Source: a bacterium (lineage in GTDB: Bacteria > Zhuqueibacterota > QNDG01 > JAGLOF01). Taken from it: DNA of 43,731 nucleotides. Within the stretch, counting starts at the first letter, position 1, and every line of letters starts with the position of its first letter. Location: positions 1 to 43,731 of the forward strand of contig JAGLOF010000036.1 in assembly GCA_023139105.1 (NCBI GenBank). Reading direction: 5' to 3'. The position numbers and the translations under genes are program-made. The notes beneath the pieces were generated by a model that worked only from the letters and a program-made list of their open reading frames with translations, was not told where the DNA came from and searched no databases. This document shows positions 8,530 through 16,549 of this stretch, piece by piece.

Positions 8530-11118
8530 CTATTCAACCTTCAAATTATTGACCACATTGGTCCGGGCAGCTTTGATAAGCTGAGATCCTACAGTCAACA
8601 AAATGGTCATGATCAGAATAGATCCTGACAGAGCAAATGGAACAGCAGTTAATGGTACATGGGTACCCTGAAATGCCGAAGCCAGATAGGTTCGCATCAG
8701 TAAAAAACTACAGGGGATAGCAAGTGCCAATGAAATGCCTACAAGTATTAACAAATCACGGTTCAGCATCTGCACAATTTGCCTTGGAGTAGCTCCCAAT
8801 ACTTTACGAATACTTACCTCTTTGATGCGCTTAAGAATGTTGATGGAAATCATACCGAATAGGCCCATGCATGCAATGAGTAGCGCAGAGAAGCCCACAA
8901 ACAGCGACAGCTCATTAACGCCTTTGGCATCTTTAAAATACCAATCCCAAACCCGATTCTGATAAAATCCTCTAAAGGCCTGTTCATGGTTCATCTCATC
9001 CCACGTATTCTTAAGAAAATCAAAGCTGCTATTTTCAGTGCCTGTTTTTACCTGAACAGATAAATATCGAATATTATCGGGCGAAGACATCCTGAATAGC
9101 AATGGCTTCATAGGTTCTTGAAACACGGTATTGAAAAAATTCTCAACCACTCCGATTATAAAGAAATCATTCGCACCAATTGTAAGGCGTGTTCCCAGTG
9201 GCTGTTCCAATTGTAAACGCTTAACCGTATGTTCTGTGACAATGACAGCCTGATCTTGATCAGTAGAGTTGGCCAAATTAAAATTACGCCCCTTTTTCAG
9301 CCTGAGCTGAAGGGTGTTTAAGTAATTGTAGCCCACAGCCAAACGGTCCACTTCAATGGTCTTGCCTTCATATTCAACGACATCAACATTATTCCTTGTA
9401 GCCACATGATCGAATGAATCGGACAATTCAACTATATCAGAATGCTGTCTGACAGCATTCAAGTAAGGCTCATACAGAGCCTGATTTACGATGGGAACAG
9501 TCAACACTGCGTCCTGATTGTAACCCCAGTCCATCCTTTTATGAAACCGCGAATTCTGAACAAAGACAATGCCTGCTGTGAGCATCATAAACGCTAAAAA
9601 AATCTGCATGCCCAGAAAAAAACGGGTCAGCTTGCTGCCGCCCCCCACACGTTCATTCTTTCGGAGGATATCTGCAGGGCCAAATTTAGAAACAAAAATA
9701 GCCGGATAGCCACCAGAGACAAAGGCAGTGACAAAGAGTGTTCCGGCAAAAAAGCCCCACAGCCTTATGTTGTGAAGCAAATCCAACTTTAATGGTGCCC
9801 CAAACATGCGGTTAAATGCAGGGATCAAAAATTGACCAGCCAGCAATCCACCCAATACCAGCCCAATCAAACAAAGTAGTATATTCTCACTGATAAATTG
9901 AGTGATCAGCCGGGCACGGTTGCTGCCCAGTACTTTACGAATGCCAATTTCCTTAAGCCGCCGTGTTGATGTGACAATACCAATGTTCACATAGTTCAAA
10001 CAAGCCATGAGCACCAGGGAGAAGCCAAAAAAGAACATGGCAATTTTAGAACTGGCAACCGGACCATTGTTGATACTGTTTCGCAGGTTGCCACTTTTAG
10101 CAACAATATTCTTCATTTCCTCAAAAACAATACGTTGAATCTTCCAATCTTCGGACGCTGCATTTTGAAGCTCAACGTAGGGTTGTAACTGGATCTTGAT
10201 CAGATCAATATCAGCCGGATTGGCTACCTTGATAAAAGTATGTGTCCAACTGGACCAATCTTCAAGGTCCTTGCCTTCCCAGTCCTCAATACGTTGATAA
10301 GCAATCAGGACACCAAACTGTATGCTTGCCCCCTTTGGTGCTTGTTCCATGACACCGCCAACAGTGAACTCATCTTCAAATCCATTGGTATTCCTGAGAA
10401 TCATTGATTCGCCCACTGGATTCTTAGATGGAAAAAATTTCCGGGCCACTTCCTGATTGATTAGTATCGTATTGGGGGCACCGAATTCTGATTTATCGCC
10501 ATCAATCATTTCAAATTTGAAGATATTGAGATAATCGGGATCAGCAAACGCTAAGTGTTCATTGAATTCTTTACCGCCTGCCAGCACCTTGCCGGTTCTA
10601 TTTCTGATTCGCGTGCTGAAATCAACCTGCGGTATGTCCTGAATCATGGCAGGTCCCAGTGGGTCAGGCGTAGGCCCCCAAAGCTGGGTGTCTCCATCCC
10701 TTTCAATCATTATATTGGCATAGTAAATACAATCGGCGTTGTCATGATAGGAATCAATGTTGTTCATGGTGTCGATGAAGACAAATGTAACAGCAAAGCA
10801 TCCAATGGCCAAAGTCAGCCCCACCAGACTAATAGTGGCAAAGAGCCGGTTCTTGTATAAATTCCGCACAGCAGATTTGATATAATTTTTAAACATACTA
10901 ATCCTCCAGAGTATTGCATTAAATCCATATCCCGGTACACAGCCCAAGGTTTGCCGCCAGTACCACTGGCGCGCCTTGAATAGTCCATGACTGATCCGGA
11001 ATGAATGAAAGACTTCATCCAGATCACCGATGATGAGATACTGTTGTTGATATGCCGCCATGCGATGAAGCAGCCATCGGGCCATTACTGGCGGTCTGTG
11101 TTTTTTATTATCTTTCAT
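8530..11118 (-). CDS. FtsX/MacB-type ABC permease with N-terminal prefix domain (P3)
   Basis: This 862-residue permease begins with a prefix (residues 1-74: IIGDLDEVFHSF, then ARQWYWRQ), followed by TM1 (about 94-114), a MacB-like periplasmic module, a mid-protein FtsX core (LKEIGIRKVLGSN), a second module and a C-terminal FtsX core (IKEVSIRKVLGATP). The C-terminus NVVNNLKVE departs from the NPVExLKYE ending of P1 and P2. It starts 11 nt after the PadR-B stop, so the two are one transcript. Met75 (position 10896) follows GGAGGA by 5 nt, so a second, prefix-less product is possible. No ATPase gene is adjacent. Confidence 0.9.
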   Translation of the reverse strand: MKDNKKHRPPVMARWLLHRMAAYQQQYLIIGDLDEVFHSFRISHGLFKARQWYWRQTLGCVPGYGFNAILWRISMFKNYIKSAVRNLYKNRLFATISLVGLTLAIGCFAVTFVFIDTMNNIDSYHDNADCIYYANIMIERDGDTQLWGPTPDPLGPAMIQDIPQVDFSTRIRNRTGKVLAGGKEFNEHLAFADPDYLNIFKFEMIDGDKSEFGAPNTILINQEVARKFFPSKNPVGESMILRNTNGFEDEFTVGGVMEQAPKGASIQFGVLIAYQRIEDWEGKDLEDWSSWTHTFIKVANPADIDLIKIQLQPYVELQNAASEDWKIQRIVFEEMKNIVAKSGNLRNSINNGPVASSKIAMFFFGFSLVLMACLNYVNIGIVTSTRRLKEIGIRKVLGSNRARLITQFISENILLCLIGLVLGGLLAGQFLIPAFNRMFGAPLKLDLLHNIRLWGFFAGTLFVTAFVSGGYPAIFVSKFGPADILRKNERVGGGSKLTRFFLGMQIFLAFMMLTAGIVFVQNSRFHKRMDWGYNQDAVLTVPIVNQALYEPYLNAVRQHSDIVELSDSFDHVATRNNVDVVEYEGKTIEVDRLAVGYNYLNTLQLRLKKGRNFNLANSTDQDQAVIVTEHTVKRLQLEQPLGTRLTIGANDFFIIGVVENFFNTVFQEPMKPLLFRMSSPDNIRYLSVQVKTGTENSSFDFLKNTWDEMNHEQAFRGFYQNRVWDWYFKDAKGVNELSLFVGFSALLIACMGLFGMISINILKRIKEVSIRKVLGATPRQIVQMLNRDLLILVGISLALAIPCSFLLMRTYLASAFQGTHVPLTAVPFALSGSILIMTILLTVGSQLIKAARTNVVNNLKVE

Positions 11119-11129
11119 AATACTCTCTA

Positions 11130-11450
11130 TTAAAAAACACCCGAGGGGATATTGGCCCAGAGTGTGTCCTGAAGTTCCCTGGCCTTTCGAAGTGCCTCTC
11201 TTCCTTCAGGAGTCAGTGTATAAAAAACTTTTTTATAACCACCACGCTCCTCTGTGGCTGCCCCGCTCTTTCGCGTAACTACATACCCCTTCTTTACCAA
11301 CTTGTCCAGGGTATTATAAATAGTCCCGAACATCATATCCTGTTCGGTTACATCAATTATCTTTTCCCTAATCTTCACTCCATATGCCCCATCCTCCAGA
11401 TGCCAGATGGCAATCAAAAAAATCTGTTCATTCATTGTTAACTTCTTCAT
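11130..11450 (-). CDS. PadR-family transcriptional regulator, permease-associated (PadR-B)
   Basis: This is 106 residues from the ATG at 11450, chosen because AGGAGAG lies 4-5 nt upstream; an earlier in-frame ATG at 11486 has no such site. The fold is short PadR: NEQIFLIAIWHLEDGAYGV, a recognition region with GTIYNTLDKLVKKGYV, a wing with ERGGYKKVFYTLT and the subfamily ending LWANIPSG. It leads the PadR-B/P3 transcript and probably represses its own promoter through the GTAC repeats upstream. Its gene is divergent from PadR-C, sharing about 200 bp of intergenic DNA. Confidence 0.9.
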   Translation of the reverse strand: MKKLTMNEQIFLIAIWHLEDGAYGVKIREKIIDVTEQDMMFGTIYNTLDKLVKKGYVVTRKSGAATEERGGYKKVFYTLTPEGREALRKARELQDTLWANIPSGVF

Positions 11451-11464
11451 TATCTCTCCTTGGT

Positions 11465-11510
11465 ACAGTCGACTGTTTATGTACATTTAAATCGTACGCT
11501 TTTATCGTAC
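11465..11510. promoter_or_regulatory. Candidate PadR-B operator
   Basis: GTAC half-sites start at 11481, 11494 and 11507, a regular 13-bp period. The core TACGC-TTTTA-TCGTA (11495-11509) is a 5-N5-5 dyad with four of five matches, flanked by a further G/C pair. A separate perfect 12-bp palindrome, ACAGTCGACTGT, lies at 11465-11476, close to the ribosome site. No clear -35/-10 pair could be fixed. Confidence 0.5.
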
Positions 11511-11579
11511 AATTGTTTCAAAAAAAAATTCCTTGCACAAATACACAAAAAATATAATATCAAAACACATAAAAATCCC

Positions 11580-11625
11580 TTGACAAGCCTAGAAGTGCTA
11601 TGTATATTAACCTAGTACTTCTAGG
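11580..11625 (+). promoter_or_regulatory. Promoter with two dyads upstream of PadR-C
   Basis: TTGACA at 11580-11585, a 17-bp spacer and TATATT at 11603-11608 form a near-consensus sigma-70 promoter. The spacer contains CCTAG-AAGTG-CTATG (11588-11602, four of five arm matches), and just past the -10 is the perfect dyad CCTAG-TACTT-CTAGG (11611-11625), extendable by A/T on each side. Such placement would block RNA polymerase, fitting autorepression by PadR-C. Confidence 0.75.
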
Positions 11626-11654
11626 TATTGTTTTTCCAAACTAACGAGGCTGGC

Positions 11655-11993
11655 ATGATATCCAAAGACCTTATAGGTGCTTCCGCCAAACCAATCATAC
11701 TCTCTATACTATCCAAACAAGAGAGCTATGGATATGAAATCATTCAACAGGTCAAAGAACTTTCAGGTGGTGAACTGGAATGGAAAGAGGGTATGCTCTA
11801 CCCTGTTCTGCATCGCCTCAATGAGCAAGGCATTATAGAATCATATTGGTATGCACCTAAGGGTAAACGGAAACGAAAATACTATCGGCTCAGTACCAAG
11901 GGACAAGTGGCATTGAAGAATGAAAAACATCAATGGGCAACAGTCACAAAAACATTAAACAAATTGTGGAGGATAACTCAATGTTTAACCTAG
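11655..11993 (+). CDS. PadR-family transcriptional regulator, classical type (PadR-C)
   Basis: This is 112 residues from the ATG at 11655, which follows GAGG at 6 nt. It is a typical PadR N-terminal domain: AKPIILSILSKQESYGYEII, then EWKEGMLYPVLHRLNEQGII and a wing with GKRKRKYYRLSTKG. It differs from PadR-A, B, D and E by lacking the WRL helix and the C-terminal Trp motif. It overlaps the next gene by 13 nt, so the two are translationally coupled. PadR genes next to a membrane protein with a prefix-like N-terminus are common; the regulator probably senses a stress tied to its partner, but the signal is not known. Confidence 0.9.
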   Translation: MISKDLIGASAKPIILSILSKQESYGYEIIQQVKELSGGELEWKEGMLYPVLHRLNEQGIIESYWYAPKGKRKRKYYRLSTKGQVALKNEKHQWATVTKTLNKLWRITQCLT

Positions 11994-12664
11994 AAAAAAA
12001 AATTGAAGCCTGGCGGGTTGACTATTTAGCCTGTGGCTCTTTCACTACTACTGATATTGCTGAGCTTGAGACCCATCTACTCTCAACAATTGAGGAATAC
12101 AAGGACAAAGGACTATCGGATGAAGACTCATTCATCCTGGCTTATAATCGTATTGGCAACAAAGACAATCTGGCTGAAGCGTTTATGACCACAAATTACC
12201 GCAAAGTTTGGCTCAACAGACTGGTCTGGATTCTTGGCGGCTATTTGACATTTCAAATCATCTATCTCTTTACTACAGATCTTACAAGATTCACTTTTCT
12301 ACTCAACGGCAAGGCACATGTAGCCATTCTTGAAATCATATTCTATATCGCTCTGGCTCTCTACTCAATTATGGTCATTACTACTCCGTTTCTCATATTC
12401 TCCAGGTCACTTCAACAATGGATGGGGCTTCGCATTGCCAAACCAGGCCCATTTCTTAAGAATGGATTGATCATACTGCTGACCCTCCCGATTTTGAGCA
12501 AAACCATTGAATTCTTTCTCTTTATAACCGGACACATCAGTAAATTTATCTGGGGTTGGCAAGGTGAATCACTTCCCCATCTTATATTTATAATCAGCTA
12601 TGTCGGTTTTATAAATTTGCTATTGAAGCGCAGAAGTCCCAAAATCAAGACTGCCAACGTATAG
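11981..12664 (+). CDS. Membrane protein with permease-prefix-like N-terminal domain, PadR partner
   Basis: This is 227 residues from the ATG at 11981, preceded by GGAGG; longer starts would lie inside the PadR-C gene without a ribosome site. Residues 1-70 form a helical domain (IEAWRVDYLACG, then DIAELETHLLSTIEEY, GLSDEDSFILAYNRIG) of the kind found at the N-terminus of PadR-associated permeases (permease prefix domain 1/HAAS-like). Four predicted membrane helices follow. There is no FtsX core and no catalytic motif. It is the second gene of a PadR operon; its function is unknown. Confidence 0.75.
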   Translation: MFNLEKKIEAWRVDYLACGSFTTTDIAELETHLLSTIEEYKDKGLSDEDSFILAYNRIGNKDNLAEAFMTTNYRKVWLNRLVWILGGYLTFQIIYLFTTDLTRFTFLLNGKAHVAILEIIFYIALALYSIMVITTPFLIFSRSLQQWMGLRIAKPGPFLKNGLIILLTLPILSKTIEFFLFITGHISKFIWGWQGESLPHLIFIISYVGFINLLLKRRSPKIKTANV

Positions 12665-12902
12665 CAAGCCTATATGATTGCCACCCAATTTGAGTAGAGT
12701 GAGGCTCATGTCTCATCCCTGTCCTTATGGTTGCGTGATTATTGGACAGTTCCTGCTGAGCCTTGAGGAGATTTACCGCAATCGTCCTGAAGGAACGGAC
12801 TCCTTTGCATAGACAGGTGTTTAGTAAAGAGCACTCGCCAGGTCATGAAGACCACGGAGCCGCCCTGCCAGCCCCAAGGATATTGGGTTCCGGTGATCTT
12901 TA
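12665..12902. other. Gene-free stretch with a diverged dispersed repeat
   Basis: No convincing gene is seen. On the minus strand, about 12825-12880 (GGGCTGGCAGGGCGGCTCCG followed by a TGG-TCTTCATGACC segment) resembles the GGGCTGGGAGGCTCCGTGT segments found on the plus strand near 14797 and 14988. It is therefore probably one more decayed copy of that repeat. Confidence 0.45.
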
Positions 12903-13111
12903 ATTGAAATTTAATAGAACGAATTTCCACCAGCAGAACACCAAATGTCGAATTTCCAAGGAGTTCTTACTACGACATTCGACATTGGCTATGTGGACAT
13001 TGGATATTCATCATTTATAAGGACCGGTAAAAGATTAATCAGTCCAGTGGATATACATTGCCCCCGGGGAATCAGTGAAAGAGCATCACTGACACCCCGG
13101 GGGCTAATTTA
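12903..13111. repeat. 209-bp dispersed repeat, copy 1, ending in a long GC-rich hairpin
   Basis: It aligns end to end with 15050-15258 at equal length, with scattered substitutions. It contains short tandem-like ATTGGATATTC-type motifs and ends in an imperfect hairpin at 13060-13104: GCCCCCGGGG, AA, TCAGTG, a 9-nt loop, CACTGA, CA, CCCCGGGGGC. No T tract follows, so it is not a standard terminator. It ends 39 bp before the 3' end of the DUF3795 gene. Confidence 0.85.
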
Positions 13112-13126
13112 AAAGGGTGTACAAGA

Positions 13127-13152
13127 CATCATCCACAAGAGCCCTTTTTTTC
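13127..13152. repeat. Short repeat overlapping the 3' end of the DUF3795 gene
   Basis: CATCATCCACAAGAGCCC plus a T tract recurs at 14662-14687 as CATCATCCGCAAGAGCTC plus a T tract. Here it reaches into the stop codon of the DUF3795 gene. Confidence 0.6.
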
Positions 13153-13501
13153 ACCGCCTCTTCACCCACATACTCTTCGCCCCGGCTAACTGCTCTGCAT
13201 AAGCCAAAGGCCCAATCTCCTTAAGCAATCTCACTCCACCTGGCATGTCATAGCCTACAAAAATAGAAAAAAACTTGAACCAAAACCGATTCAGCTTCCT
13301 GCATGCTGCGGGATCCTCAAAATCAACGCAATCCGCACAACTGGCGTAACTGTGATCCACATTGCACTTGCGGATCTTACACCAATCCTTTTTCTCCGTC
13401 TCCCGACATCCGGGACATTTACCTTTTTTATAGGCTTTGCACGCACCACAGTAAAGCCCGCAAAAGGCAACCAGTGTTTCATCAGCGATAATCTCTTTCA
13501 T
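13151..13501 (-). CDS. DUF3795-type cysteine-rich protein
   Basis: This 116-residue soluble protein matches the DUF3795 pattern: FCGLYCGACKAYKKGKCPGC, then WCKIRKC, and SCADCVDFEDPAACRKL. It has eleven Cys, spaced as for binding zinc or an iron-sulfur centre. The function of the family is not established. The start is supported by GGAGG upstream. No operon partner is present; it lies in a repeat-rich region. Confidence 0.85.
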   Translation of the reverse strand: MKEIIADETLVAFCGLYCGACKAYKKGKCPGCRETEKKDWCKIRKCNVDHSYASCADCVDFEDPAACRKLNRFWFKFFSIFVGYDMPGGVRLLKEIGPLAYAEQLAGAKSMWVKRR

Positions 13502-13704
13502 AACACCTCCATATTTTTCGACGAAAAAGTCGAATTGCTCCTTAAGAACTCGACATAAATCGCGAATTCATTAATGTATATTAGTTAGTATTCAGCATAA
13601 TAAAGCTGCTAACTCTTTGATTTTATTGACCCCACCGATTTCGGCACAGCCTTTGCTTTAAGACCTGACTGAAAATGAAATTTAACTTTTAAGGAGACAG
13701 TAAA

Positions 13705-14388
13705 ATGAAAACATCAATTAAACCCGTACTGCTTCTACTTATAGCTCTGACAGCTCCACTGCTTTTAAGTAGTTGTTCCGAGGATGTTAATCCCGTTGCT
13801 TCAACGACCTCTGACAGTATTACAATGGATATCTTAAGTATTGAAGATTTCCCTGTTGAGCCAGTTAGTGATGAAGAGGCAAACGGTTTAATCTTCATGC
13901 GTGAAGAAGAAAAATTGGCGCGTGATGTTTATGCCACGCTCTATACGCAATGGGGACAGCGTATCTTCTCCAATATTTCCGCTAGTGAATCGACACACAC
14001 CAATACAATCAAAACGTTGCTGGACCGGTATGAATTGACCGACCCCGTGGGACAGGACATTCCCGGTGAATTTAACAATTCAACCCTGGCCTCTCTATAT
14101 TCTACTCTTGTTGAAACCGGTGGACAAAGCATCATCGAGGCACTTCAAGTTGGGGCTGTCATTGAAGAAATTGACATACTGGATTTGAAAGAACAACTGG
14201 ATACGGTGGTCGACAACGCTGATATTCAATTTGTGTATGAAAATTTACTACGCGGTTCCGGAAACCATTTAAGGGCATTCGTCCGGAATCTTCAGCGACA
14301 AGGTATTGTTTATGTGCCTCAATACATGGATGAGACATTGTACAATGAGATAATAAGCTCCTCATCAGAGAACGGCCGAACCTGGTAA
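13705..14388 (+). CDS. DUF2202 ferritin-like lipoprotein
   Basis: This 227-residue protein starts with a lipoprotein signal (LLSSC, lipidated Cys24). Residues about 60-205 match DUF2202: a helix with EEEKLARDVYATLYTQWG, then SESTHTNTIKTLLDRY and GSGNHLRAFVRNL. These conserved Glu/His residues belong to a ferritin-like four-helix bundle, so metal binding is likely; the reaction is unknown. AAGGAGA precedes the ATG. A strong terminator follows, so it is probably transcribed alone. Confidence 0.9.
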   Translation: MKTSIKPVLLLLIALTAPLLLSSCSEDVNPVASTTSDSITMDILSIEDFPVEPVSDEEANGLIFMREEEKLARDVYATLYTQWGQRIFSNISASESTHTNTIKTLLDRYELTDPVGQDIPGEFNNSTLASLYSTLVETGGQSIIEALQVGAVIEEIDILDLKEQLDTVVDNADIQFVYENLLRGSGNHLRAFVRNLQRQGIVYVPQYMDETLYNEIISSSSENGRTW

Positions 14389-14409
14389 ATATAAAAACAA
14401 TCATCTACC

Positions 14410-14452
14410 AGCATACTCCGGAGACATCTGTTTCCGGAGTATGCTATTTTTA
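14410..14452 (+). terminator. Terminator of the DUF2202 gene
   Basis: A perfect 13-bp stem (AGCATACTCCGGA and its complement, 10-nt loop) is followed by ATTTTTAT. It begins 21 nt after the stop codon. Confidence 0.85.
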
Positions 14453-14661
14453 TCAAAAAACAACTCAATCTGTTGAAATCCATCAAATCTTCGTCACCTT
14501 TAGCAATATATACGTAATAGGTTATCATATATACTTTTCCGCTCTAAAGATTCTGCTCCGCAGGGCCCCATTCACCAATCATCCACACCTTTTCCCGATA
14601 AAAGATTTCGAGCTGAGTCCCGGTTCTGTACGGGAGATGACATTCTTGAGTGTGTATAACA

Positions 14662-15006
14662 CATCATCCGCAAGAGCTCTTTTTTTGACAGGATTAACAG
14701 GATCGACAGGATTTTAAAACTTTGTACTGAGTGAACATGACATACATTGTCATCCTGTTAATCCTGTCCCACTCTTTTTTTTATATCGTAGAGCCGGGCT
14801 GGGAGGCTCCGTGTGCTCTGTGTACTTTGTGCGAGTGTTCTTCTTTAATTTTCCATTTCTATCTGTGGTAAAATTCAGTATTTACACACTCAAATCAACA
14901 TAGAGCTATTTTAAAACTCTGAACTGATTATTTTTTCATCCTGTTAATCCTGTAATCCTGTCCTGCTCTTTTTTATATATGTAGGGCAGGCTGGGAGGCT
15001 CCGTGT
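14662..15006. repeat. Repeat mosaic with 'ACAGGATTAACAGGAT' elements
   Basis: No gene is seen here. GACAGGATTAACAGGAT (14687-14703) and its exact complement (14752-14768) form a 17-bp inverted repeat. The right arm plus a T-rich stretch plus GGGCTGGGAGGCTCCGTGT (about 14751-14814) recurs in the same order at about 14937-15006, with an extra ATCCTGTA unit. Short CCTGTTAATCCTGT elements are known as dispersed intergenic repeats in many environmental bacteria. Confidence 0.7.
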
Positions 15007-15049
15007 ATTCCGCTGGCAAATGCTTTTTCTTTTGGGTTCATTATAAAGC

Positions 15050-15258
15050 ATTGAAATTTACCAGAACGAATATTGAACAGAAGAACACCGAATTTCGAAT
15101 TTCCAAGGAGTTCTTACTTCGATATTGGATATTCGTTATTGGACATTGGATATTCATCATTTATTGGGACCGCTAAAAGATTCATCAGTCCAGCGGGAGA
15201 TACATTGCCCCCGGGGAATCAGTGAAAGAGCAGCACTGACACCCCGGGGGCTAATTTA
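15050..15258. repeat. 209-bp dispersed repeat, copy 2, ending in a long GC-rich hairpin
   Basis: This is the second copy of the 12903-13111 repeat, in the same orientation. The hairpin at 15207-15251 keeps both stem parts (GCCCCCGGGG and TCAGTG with their complements); the differences from copy 1 are outside the stems or in the loop. It abuts the 3' end of the next minus-strand gene, as copy 1 nearly does. Confidence 0.85.
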
Positions 15259-15627
15259 CTATTCTACCTTTGCCTTAAACAGCACCGATGTGATTAGCTC
15301 TGTCAGCAGCCCGTACACCATACCAAAAATAATTGTCCATATCAGCATAGCACTACGACTGAATTCCACCGTCTCAGGTGCCATTAGGCCGCTGAATGCC
15401 AGTGGAACACTGAAGATCATTCCCATACATAAACCATGAATAGACCAATGCTTCATTCTCAAACAACTGATGCCAATAGCAAATCCAATAAGAGTCCGAC
15501 TGGCAATTATCTGCAAAGCCACTGGCATGGGCAATTTTTCAGGCCCACTTGAGGCCAGTAGAAAACAGATAAAACCAAAGAGCAGACCGGATAAAGTTGC
15601 AATGATAATACGTTTTGATTTGTTCAT
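15259..15627 (-). CDS. Small integral membrane protein of unknown function
   Basis: This 122-residue protein has four predicted membrane helices (about 7-26, 34-55, 66-84 and 93-114), with little outside the membrane. The ATG has AAGGAG upstream at good spacing. It follows the VOC gene by 33 nt on the same strand and is probably co-transcribed with it. I do not recognise the family. The 209-bp repeat ends at its stop codon. Confidence 0.7.
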   Translation of the reverse strand: MNKSKRIIIATLSGLLFGFICFLLASSGPEKLPMPVALQIIASRTLIGFAIGISCLRMKHWSIHGLCMGMIFSVPLAFSGLMAPETVEFSRSAMLIWTIIFGMVYGLLTELITSVLFKAKVE

Positions 15628-15660
15628 TTCAATCTCCTTAATTAATTTTAATAACAGAAT

Positions 15661-16140
15661 TTATAATTTTTCAATTGTAATTTTCACGAATGGTTCAGGC
15701 ATCATTGTCTTTTGAATAATCTCCTGCTGGGAAAAACCTTGTTTGCTGAGACGGATGATTACAGTTTCCATAGTCTCGCCTATTTCAACAATATGTTTGT
15801 CCGGATCATAAAACCTTACAACCCTTTGCCCCCATGGCTGTACTGTCGCACCGTGCACATACTCTACTCCATGGCTCTCCAGTATCTTCATGGATTCATC
15901 AAAAACATCTGTCTCAAAATATAGTTCATGATCATGAGCACCACTGGATACAGGGGTCTCTTTATCAGTATTTAAAAGCCCCTGATAGTGTGCCTGTTGA
16001 TGAATTGCAAAACTACCTTCAAAGGTTACATTTTCACCAAAATCAAATTTTACTGTCTGGCCTAGTATCTGTTCATAAAAAGTGCGGGCTTTTTTTATAT
16101 TTTTTACTACAATTAAGGAGCATATATACTTCATTTTCAC
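15661..16140 (-). CDS. VOC/glyoxalase-fold protein
   Basis: This 159-residue protein has a vicinal-oxygen-chelate fold: an N-terminal beta-alpha module (SLIVVKNIKKARTFYEQILG) and a C-terminal one (ESHGVEYVHGA, then RVVRFYDPDKHIVEIGE). It is shaped like the bleomycin-resistance/glyoxalase family. Typical metal-ligand positions are only partly visible, so activity cannot be named. The last 30 residues (SKQGFSQQEIIQ onward) are an extra C-terminal helix seen in some family members. The start is GTG at 16140 or ATG at 16134; GAGG is placed for either. Confidence 0.85.
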   Translation of the reverse strand: MKMKYICSLIVVKNIKKARTFYEQILGQTVKFDFGENVTFEGSFAIHQQAHYQGLLNTDKETPVSSGAHDHELYFETDVFDESMKILESHGVEYVHGATVQPWGQRVVRFYDPDKHIVEIGETMETVIIRLSKQGFSQQEIIQKTMMPEPFVKITIEKL

Positions 16141-16171
16141 GTGACCTCACATTATTAATAAATACAGAGCA

Positions 16172-16197
16172 GAGTCCCTGCACTATCACAGGGACTC
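16172..16197. other. Hairpin between the zinc-ribbon and VOC genes
   Basis: GAGTCCCTG and CAGGGACTC form a perfect 9-bp stem with an 8-nt loop. No T tract follows on either strand. It could stabilise an mRNA end or act as a weak terminator for the zinc-ribbon gene. Confidence 0.45.
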
Positions 16198-16212
16198 CAT
16201 GATACATTTAAT

Positions 16213-16446
16213 CTAATCAGCCCAGGCCGGCATGGCTTTCATATAATGTTCAGCACGTTTGCTGGCGGTAGGCTGGTCAATATCCGTCTGCCAGCTCATC
16301 AAATAGCCTGTAACGCCTTGATGAATTTCCTCCCGGCTCTTCAATGTCCCTTCGGCATCAGTACAATGAATACAGTAATTCTCCGCCTTACCCTGAAATT
16401 CAGGAACACCCAATGGTGCGCCGCACGAATAACAAAACTTGTCCAT
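16213..16446 (-). CDS. Small zinc-ribbon protein
   Basis: This 77-residue protein carries a zinc ribbon: CYSC at residues 5-8 and CIHC at 25-28. The acidic/helical remainder (TLKSREEIHQGVTGYLMSWQ) matches a family of short 'putative zinc ribbon' proteins of unknown role. The start has AAGGAG upstream. It is flanked by hairpins on both sides, so it is probably a separate small transcript. Confidence 0.75.
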   Translation of the reverse strand: MDKFCYSCGAPLGVPEFQGKAENYCIHCTDAEGTLKSREEIHQGVTGYLMSWQTDIDQPTASKRAEHYMKAMPAWAD

Positions 16447-16488
16447 GTCGTTCTCCTTTGGTTATTTATGTATTGACACGAACAATCT

Positions 16489-16521
16489 AAAACACAAAAC
16501 CTGACAACAGTGTGTCAGGTT
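16489..16521 (-). terminator. Terminator of the ankyrin-MBL gene
   Basis: On the minus strand AACCTGACA and TGTCAGGTT form a 9-bp stem, followed by a T-rich tract (TTGTGTTTT). It lies 29 bp past the stop codon of the ankyrin-MBL gene. Confidence 0.65.
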
Positions 16522-16549
16522 TGTTTGAACTTTACAAATTTTTTTTATT

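Noticed and set aside
12739..12930. 63-codon open frame on the minus strand
   Set aside because: It lies in diverged dispersed repeats, has no ribosome site and no recognisable domain.
13060..13104. Rho-independent terminator for the DUF3795 gene
   Set aside because: The stem is strong, but no T tract follows on either strand and the structure is part of a dispersed repeat.
14885..14902. Shared CACTCAAATCAAYATAGAG motif with 19540-19558
   Set aside because: It is a single short match, one copy in a repeat region and one in the PadR-D promoter; too little to call a regulatory link.
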